Positions 59,401-64,000 of a stretch of DNA of 64,000 nucleotides are shown piece after piece (the first letter of the stretch is position 1; the number at the start of each line of letters is the position of its first letter). The stretch spans positions 1,104,248-1,168,247 of the forward strand of contig CBDFFJ010000005.1 in NCBI GenBank assembly GCA_965246765.1. The letters run 5' to 3'. A program made the position numbers and the translations under genes. The notes under the pieces are model-generated. The model was not told where the DNA came from and did not search any database. It was given only the letters and a program-made list of their open reading frames with translations. Source of the stretch: UBA1952 sp965246765 (GTDB lineage Bacteria > Bacteroidota > Bacteroidia > Chitinophagales > Chitinophagaceae).

Positions 59401-61288
59401 GAAGTACAAGTCAATGTCGCAGACCAATGGCAGCAATAACTGCAGTGGCTGCAGCGACACAGCCTATCAGATCAAACTGATTCCGCCGCCGCTGATTCCG
59501 GTTATGTATACGCCTACCGGAGCTTTTGACACCTCGTATGGCAGCCTGTTTTCCTTGTTCGCAAGCGACACAACGATACAGCAAAAACTGAAGGCCTTTC
59601 TTTTTTCCACCACCCACAAGCTCATAACCGACACGGCGCTGCAAAATCGCTACCGTGACACGGCAAATATGTATGTAGCGCAGGCGGATAGTACGCTCAA
59701 CGCCATTGCGGTGGATAGCATCGGAGCGAAGCTCGTGAATTGCTTTAGCACCAGTACTCAAAAGGGTCGCCTTCAGGACACGTTACGAGCCATGATCGCG
59801 CGTGGCGAGGTGCATAATGGCGTATTTATGCCGCAACAGATACGCTATGCCATCACCGCAGCAGGCCTTTCGCTCAGCGGGCTGTGCCACCCGTACCTGT
59901 TTAATTATGACTACTATCAGAGTGGCAATCCCTCAAAGGCGACATGCAAGTCGGGCCAGTTCTACGACAATGTGCGCGACTTTTTTAATGGCAGCCAGAT
60001 TTTGAGTGCGCTGAAGCAAGCCACAACCTCTTTCAACACTGTCAGCCTGACGTGGAGTAACACCAATCCGTTTGCCGCCCAGATAAGTGCCAAACTGGGC
60101 ACCACCAATATTGGCCTGCGCACAAATTATGTAAATGCGGATAAGACAACACGGCTCATGTTTTACGACGTGAACGGTACGAGTACGGATTCAGTGATTG
60201 TAACCATACATAGCACCGTTGGAGCGCCATATGCATCAGGCCAATCGCCCTTTTATCAGCCAAACATATCCTTAAGCATTGATCGCGTGTCCTGTTACAT
60301 GGAAGACCCGCAGGCACAGGCGGAAGGATATATCGGGCGGTTTATGTTCCGTATCGCAGCTACCAGAGTTGAAACGTATATTGCTATCCCCGTGACCACA
60401 AAGTTTACGGCTAGCGGCTGGAACAATCAGATTGAGATGGCTGATGAAGGGGACAACAAGATTGAGGCCTGCGTCGCCTGCCCGCAATTCAAAGATATCT
60501 TTAAGGGATATGCGGACACAATGACCGCTTACAGCGCCTTTTTCGGAGACCATCCGCTCTTCATTAAATCACTACGAAATTTCTCCAACTACAATCTGAA
60601 GCGCTGCTTCGGAGACGACCAGTACCGTCGTTTTCTCAGCAGCTGCGCACTAGCGGACTCTATGCTGATTCCGAGTTATGGCGGCTACGGCCGTATGAGC
60701 TTCTCGGGCGGCAGTAGCACATTTGCTGCATTCCGTCAGACAATGCAGAACAGCGCGGACAGCATTAATGTGCTTCCCGTAGTAGTTGATTCCACATCTT
60801 CAGGCGAACGTGCGGTCATTGACTACACCAGCATACCGTATCATCTTCTCAGTAAGTTCAACGGCATCGTCACTTCGTACGGTGGCTCGGTTGCTCAGCC
60901 GGTGACGGGATCTGTTGGCATTTTGCTGATCCCGCAAAGCAGCATTAGCGGTGCAACCATAACGAACGTTCTTGCCAGTACCGGCTTTACCAATTCCACA
61001 GCACAATCGGTATGGGTAAAACGCGGCACCAGTAAGTACCTCTATTACCGCTACACTATTTCCGCAAGCGGCTCACCAACCCACGCACAGCTTTCCGCCG
61101 GTATCGCAAAAGTGGACGACAATATGTATGCAAACAGTGTGCACGGCTACTGGATGCCAAACGCATATGCAACGGTCAATAAGGACTATTACAAGCCGCA
61201 AAAACAGCAGTATCTCCGCTACGCCTATTCCGCGCAGAATATGAGCCCGGCAAAAGTGCTGGATACCCTGCAGGGAGCCGTTTCTTGA
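56453..61288 (+). CDS. RHS-family giant protein, first segment (stops at a frameshift)
   Basis: From ATG 56453 a signal peptide (LWSLAVLCFSLCPDSQAQ) leads into a 1611-residue segment. Landmarks are YDGLLKNRQTITRFNS and VTEKIYDYEGRPEITTIPSV near residue 390, YYTKTVSKDQNGQYSLSLKD and FRGRPVLTSLIG near 560, then a long Cys-containing region. This is the N-terminal part of the DUF6443/RHS proteins of Bacteroidota. At 61281-61283 a TTT run appears to carry one extra T: reading one T fewer continues VLEANVSALANTETSYTDPH in the following frame. The stop at 61288 is therefore probably an artefact or a mutation. Confidence 0.85.
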   Translation: MKTLIQRSFYRLWSLAVLCFSLCPDSQAQNKLFPVREVSNILPASLLSTTAANNLLFIQNDARYTQINDASFPAKVKYKSNYTLVKLSINHASASIPTQAYSYKMVYQLEGSTKIDDTTYNFSVVDSVSIAYNPDSLTAFQDQDVKVYPKLFNAKLSILQFYDANNTGTPVTIPLSTVRQKNLNVELAMQYQLYLKTHYAPADMGLYMLQPNYNATKSVLNIGWLPSNSPYLGKVTPVQYELEWTYVDDYANNLSPALSSSAIRYDFKNNATRVVTDTPGYQIPVVYPRGYLAVRVRMVRVDSNNYYQPIYGPWSLSNGSGYVSSLTGGYNCYYISQAHSGDALNWNYAIQFAEGGKYKHVQSYYDGLLKNRQTITRFNSDPSRLLVTEKIYDYEGRPEITTIPSVFATDSFGYLHNVSLSSTTSLPYAPSDFDWKPTLCPDEYTIPPFTTGSLANRYYSTLNTDTAGMQKFVPRANGYPFVHTQLSPGFSDRVDIMGGAGDSLQIGRRHDVRNQYMSADQSELDRMLGINSGYSSYYTKTVSKDQNGQYSLSLKDFRGRPVLTSLIGAAVDTTKVAIMFNEEVPNDKLFQEDKLANATQLVVGHEKRYDGSLYMDETALTNVQYEYTFAPYPVCTFNNYILGLSVKGDYDYTFIDDCGLVDLHRSGTIGTTGIVISPTAVPSTVSDTVTLKKGKHVINKTLAISTDEIYAAVDSFFAFPGPKCFKTKEEFIKEEVENTPFPCPDSIDNPCLALERRMMEELFPDGKYGHVPGSLPAPNNSNSTACACISIFDKIPPDSLNVRYLGPCVSTALNLVSFTRYGITYSNLASMPRDTFIAIFRNAGKYKYDIARALLPLHPEYCKLANCFIDTFEKRFKSFPDAQAAIKSGYFSLNDIVTKDSQLRSKLSFISGIDDSLKTVWGGRMRMDTVMAEIAFCMNDQTGAYGDARNYFHNDIVNLNFPDYNIRNLYFDKLRSIYFANRAKYKSMSQTNGSNNCSGCSDTAYQIKLIPPPLIPVMYTPTGAFDTSYGSLFSLFASDTTIQQKLKAFLFSTTHKLITDTALQNRYRDTANMYVAQADSTLNAIAVDSIGAKLVNCFSTSTQKGRLQDTLRAMIARGEVHNGVFMPQQIRYAITAAGLSLSGLCHPYLFNYDYYQSGNPSKATCKSGQFYDNVRDFFNGSQILSALKQATTSFNTVSLTWSNTNPFAAQISAKLGTTNIGLRTNYVNADKTTRLMFYDVNGTSTDSVIVTIHSTVGAPYASGQSPFYQPNISLSIDRVSCYMEDPQAQAEGYIGRFMFRIAATRVETYIAIPVTTKFTASGWNNQIEMADEGDNKIEACVACPQFKDIFKGYADTMTAYSAFFGDHPLFIKSLRNFSNYNLKRCFGDDQYRRFLSSCALADSMLIPSYGGYGRMSFSGGSSTFAAFRQTMQNSADSINVLPVVVDSTSSGERAVIDYTSIPYHLLSKFNGIVTSYGGSVAQPVTGSVGILLIPQSSISGATITNVLASTGFTNSTAQSVWVKRGTSKYLYYRYTISASGSPTHAQLSAGIAKVDDNMYANSVHGYWMPNAYATVNKDYYKPQKQQYLRYAYSAQNMSPAKVLDTLQGAVS

Positions 61289-63074
61289 GGCCAATGTTTC
61301 TGCACTCGCGAATACCGAAACCAGCTACACCGACCCGCATAATCCAAAGCGTCATACCGACCTTTACTACACATCGCCGGCCGACACCTTTACCAGCTAT
61401 GGCGTGCTGAACCAGATATTCAGCATGGCGAAGACGCAGCTCGGCAGCAACCACATTTTCATTCCTAATTCTGTTAATACGGTTGTTGCTACCAGTGCGC
61501 CAACAGGTCATAGCCTGAACCTGTACCGGTGTTCGGATGATCTGTACTGGTACCGGTATTTTGGGGTAGGCAAGAAGTTGTACAACGTATATGTCCGCGT
61601 ACCAAAGTGGATGTATAAAAGCAGCCATCCGACCATGACGGTAGCAGGTATCCGCTATCAAAACGGTGATACCGCCACCCGTCGCTTCAGCCTTCTTCTT
61701 ACTACTGCTGCATCGCCCTACGATACAATCGTTGCAGCAGGCAGCACCGATTTTGACCTGTTATGGAGCACAAAGCTGCGCGATGTACTCCTTGATAATG
61801 AAAATCCGAATGGCCCCGACAATCCGGAAAGTGGTGAAATCGGCGGCAAATCCAACTGCGAGCAGCAATTACTGTCCAACGCTATTTACATTGGCACAAC
61901 CAACTACAACCGCTTTATTGATTCGTTCCGCCGGGCCCTCCGCTCCGACTTCTATGCGCATGTGATGAGTCAAATCGGGGAGAAGCTGAAGGTGGAGTAT
62001 ATAGACAAGCGCTTCGCCTATACGCTCTACAGCTACGACCTTGCTGGAAATCTGATCACTACTGTGCCGCCCGAAGGCGTCCACCCGCTGAGCACTACCA
62101 ATGCCGCGACAGTAGCAGCGTTGCGTAACACGAATGCCATAGCGGCTAGCGGCATTCCTGCGCATGACAAGGTCACGCATTACGAGTACAACAGCTTCAA
62201 TAAACCCGTGCGCGAGCTCACACCAGACGCCGGTCAGAAGACAATGACCTACGATGCGAAGGGCAATGTGATTTTGTCACAAACGCAAAGGCAGAAAGAT
62301 TCCGGATTCTATACGTACATGCTCTATGACGGACAGAATCGCCTTACGGAAACCGGCCAGGTGAAGTGGGCCGACTGTCCCCAGTTTGCCGATCAGCCGC
62401 TCTACTCAAGCACCGGCGGCTGGCATAAAACAACGCCGCCTAATGCATGCGCCTGCGAGAATCTGACGGATAGCCTGTGGACGTACTGTGCCCCTAGCAC
62501 TAACAGTACCTATGACAACCTGCTCTTTGCGAAAAAGATTCGCCGGATGGCCCGCAGGCAGGTAGTTGAGACCGTCTACGATACCGCCCTCATCAATTTA
62601 AGCCTGCAGGCAGGCATGAGTCTCCAGGAAAACCTGCGCAGCCGCATAACCGCCAACATGTATTTTGAAAGCGTCCCGCCTGATACGGCCGGATTTCCTC
62701 CAGCTTCCAATTACACGCACGCCACCCATTACAGCTATGATGTGGCAGGCAACGTGAAGACGCTGGTGCAGGAATTCCCCGACCTTACCGCCGTGCGCCA
62801 GCGCTACAAGCGGGTTGACTATGAGTATGACCTGATATCCGGCAAGGTGAATATGCTCGCCTATAACCGGGGCTTTGCCGACCAGATGTACCAGCGCTAT
62901 TCTTACGATGCAGACAATCGCATCACGCTGGCTGAGACCTCGCGTGACGGCTTTATCTGGAAGCGCGATGCCGGCTATAACCTATTACCAGCACGGCCCA
63001 CTTGCCCGCGTATCCATCGGCGACCAAAGGGTGCAGGGCATGGACTATGCCTACACCATCCAGGGCTGGCTTAA
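61281..63074 (+). pseudogene. RHS-family giant protein, second segment
   Basis: The frame continues the RHS protein from the +1 site; the first in-frame start-like codon is GTG 61404, but the homologous sequence begins before it. YD repeats are visible: YTLYSYDLAGNLITTVPPEG, THYEYNSFNKPVRELTPDAG, MTYDAKGNVILSQ, MLYDGQNRLTETGQV, YSYDADNRITLAETSRDG. At about 62979-62980 an extra A shifts the frame: the real continuation DAGYTYYQHGPLARVSIGDQ is read one base later, and the frame ends at 63074 in unrelated residues. Confidence 0.8.
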
Positions 63075-63522
63075 GAGCATAAATGGCGACCGCACGGACA
63101 CACTGCGGGACCTTGGGGGGGACGGCCGTAAGAGCACTATCACGCCTAGAGACGTCTATACCACCACGATTGATTATTTCAATAACGACTACCAGCCCAT
63201 TGGAGCAACGCCGGTGAGCTATCTGGCAAGTACCGCCAAAGGGCTCTACAATGGCAACATTGCACGCCAGACGACAGACGTGACTCCGTTTGGCGCTATC
63301 ACGGCAAATTATACCTATGATCAGATGAATCGTATCCGCAAGGCCGGATACGCAAAGGACAGTGCCGGTGTGCTCCTTTTCAATAACTGGTATGCATCAG
63401 CCTACAAGTACGATCTGGATGGCAATATCAAGAGCCTGACCCGCAAGGAAGGGACTGGCACCCACGATGGATTCGTTGGTGTATCGGTATCCAAATGGTA
63501 CCCACGACAACAAATTGACTGA
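62980..63522 (+). pseudogene. RHS-family giant protein, third segment
   Basis: After the second +1 site the frame reads YYQHGPLARVSIGDQRVQGM and DYAYTIQGWLKSINGD, the conserved pre-core RHS block, then NYTYDQMNRIRKAGYAKDSA and YKYDLDGNIKSLTRKE. At 63461-63463 a CCC run carries one extra C; the proper continuation TTMDSLVYRYPNGTHDNKLT lies in the next frame. The stop at 63522 is therefore not the gene end. Confidence 0.8.
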
Positions 63523-64000
63523 CGTACTTGATTACGCCACGTACTCGCCAACTCCCACCCTTGACTTGCAGCATTACGTTGCTACTAGCGGCACCCGGTT
63601 TACGTACGATGCAGATGGCAATCTGACAAGCGACCTGAGCAGCAACACTAGCGCTATAAAATGGAATATTTACGGCAAGACGACCGATCTGACGGTTTCC
63701 ACGGGCAGGCCCTATCATTTCTTGTATGACGGTACTGGCAACCGCGTCGCAAAAAAGTATTCGTATACCGGAAGCGGTGGCAATTATAAAAATGATTTTG
63801 CCACCTATTATGTGCGCGATGCCCAAGGCAATATCCTTGCTGAATACAATGCGTTTGCCGGCTTCAATACCCAAAACAAGCTTACAACCATTATCAGCCT
63901 GCACAGCTCTATCACTGGCGTGTGGGTAGATGGAAAACTCATCCACTCATTAGGCTATTTAGGATATACTAATAATGAAAAATTCCAGGTTTTTATTACC
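63464..64000 (+). CDS. RHS-family giant protein, C-terminal core segment (3' partial)
   Basis: This frame runs open to the window end. It reads TMDSLVYRYPNGTHDNKLTD, RFTYDADGNLTSDLSSNTSA, IKWNIYGKTTDLTVS, YHFLYDGTGNRVAKKYSYTG and YYVRDAQGNILAEYNAF, the RHS-repeat core that normally precedes a variable C-terminal (often toxin) domain. That domain would lie beyond 64000 and cannot be assessed. Confidence 0.82.

Noticed and set aside
56453..64000. Programmed ribosomal frameshifting in the RHS gene
   Set aside because: No slippery heptamer with a following pseudoknot is seen at the three sites, and all three are single-base gains in runs of two or three bases.
1..64000. tRNA, rRNA or riboswitch genes
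   Set aside because: I looked in the larger intergenic gaps for cloverleaf or T-loop sequences (GGTTCGAATCC type) and for known riboswitch cores and found none convincing; a TTCGAA-like match at 49.35 kb is inside a coding sequence.

Overview
The window looks like chromosomal DNA of a Bacteroidota bacterium, most likely from the Chitinophagia/Sphingobacteriia side. The evidence is type IX secretion (T9SS) C-terminal sorting domains, TAnnTTTG-type promoter -7 boxes, a long (412 aa) signal peptidase I, an FAD-dependent halogenase-like oxidoreductase of the kind found in pigment clusters, and very large RHS/YD-repeat exoproteins with the N-terminus typical of this phylum. No tRNA, rRNA or CRISPR array was recognised.

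From 1 to about 36,500 the window is ordinary, GC-rich, densely packed core genome: halogenase-like oxidoreductase, lipid kinase, UvrD-type helicase-nuclease, M28 peptidase, CTP synthase, glutamate racemase, an ABC ATPase with a membrane partner, LepB, cytochrome c, FMN reductase, bestrophin, B12-radical SAM, dGTPase-QueA, NadC, an ECF sigma factor next to an anti-sigma-like/HtrA-like fusion, RsmI-PurS-Pss, Ppx-Ppk, a DUF433/DUF5615 toxin-antitoxin pair and a GT2 glycosyltransferase. The intergenic gaps hold repeats: a REP-like family that flanks a GIY-YIG nuclease gene as near-perfect inverted repeats (6.0-6.6 kb, with a diverged relative at 13.3 kb), heptamer (AATTCAA-type) repeats over two gene starts, paired palindromes at 14.6 kb, and a strict 42-bp tandem array at 29.9-30.1 kb.

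At 36,500 the core stops abruptly. The ComM/YifB gene keeps only its C-terminal third, and antisense to its broken end begins an XRE regulator whose apparent start codon lies in comM-derived sequence. From there to about 44.2 kb is a visibly more AT-rich accessory region. It holds remnants of a T9SS cargo gene and an IS3-type orfA, a 35-residue membrane peptide, two related small secreted proteins, a T9SS cargo protein, a secreted endonuclease/exonuclease/phosphatase-fold enzyme with a T9SS tail, and an XRE repressor with two operator palindromes facing a membrane-peptide/SHOCT gene pair.

From 44.4 kb to the window end lies one long co-directional cluster: a 1021-aa probable outer-membrane barrel protein, a secreted beta-domain protein, a lipoprotein, a 2161-aa surface/exported protein, a small secreted protein and a giant RHS protein that runs off the window. 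As sequenced, the RHS gene is broken by three +1 insertions.

The most interesting signal is regulatory. An identical box (ACCGTTTAAAAACG) lies exactly 39 bp upstream of a TAnnTTTR -7 element in front of three genes: both small secreted paralogues and the first gene of the RHS cluster. This suggests a small regulon linking the secreted proteins to the RHS export cluster.
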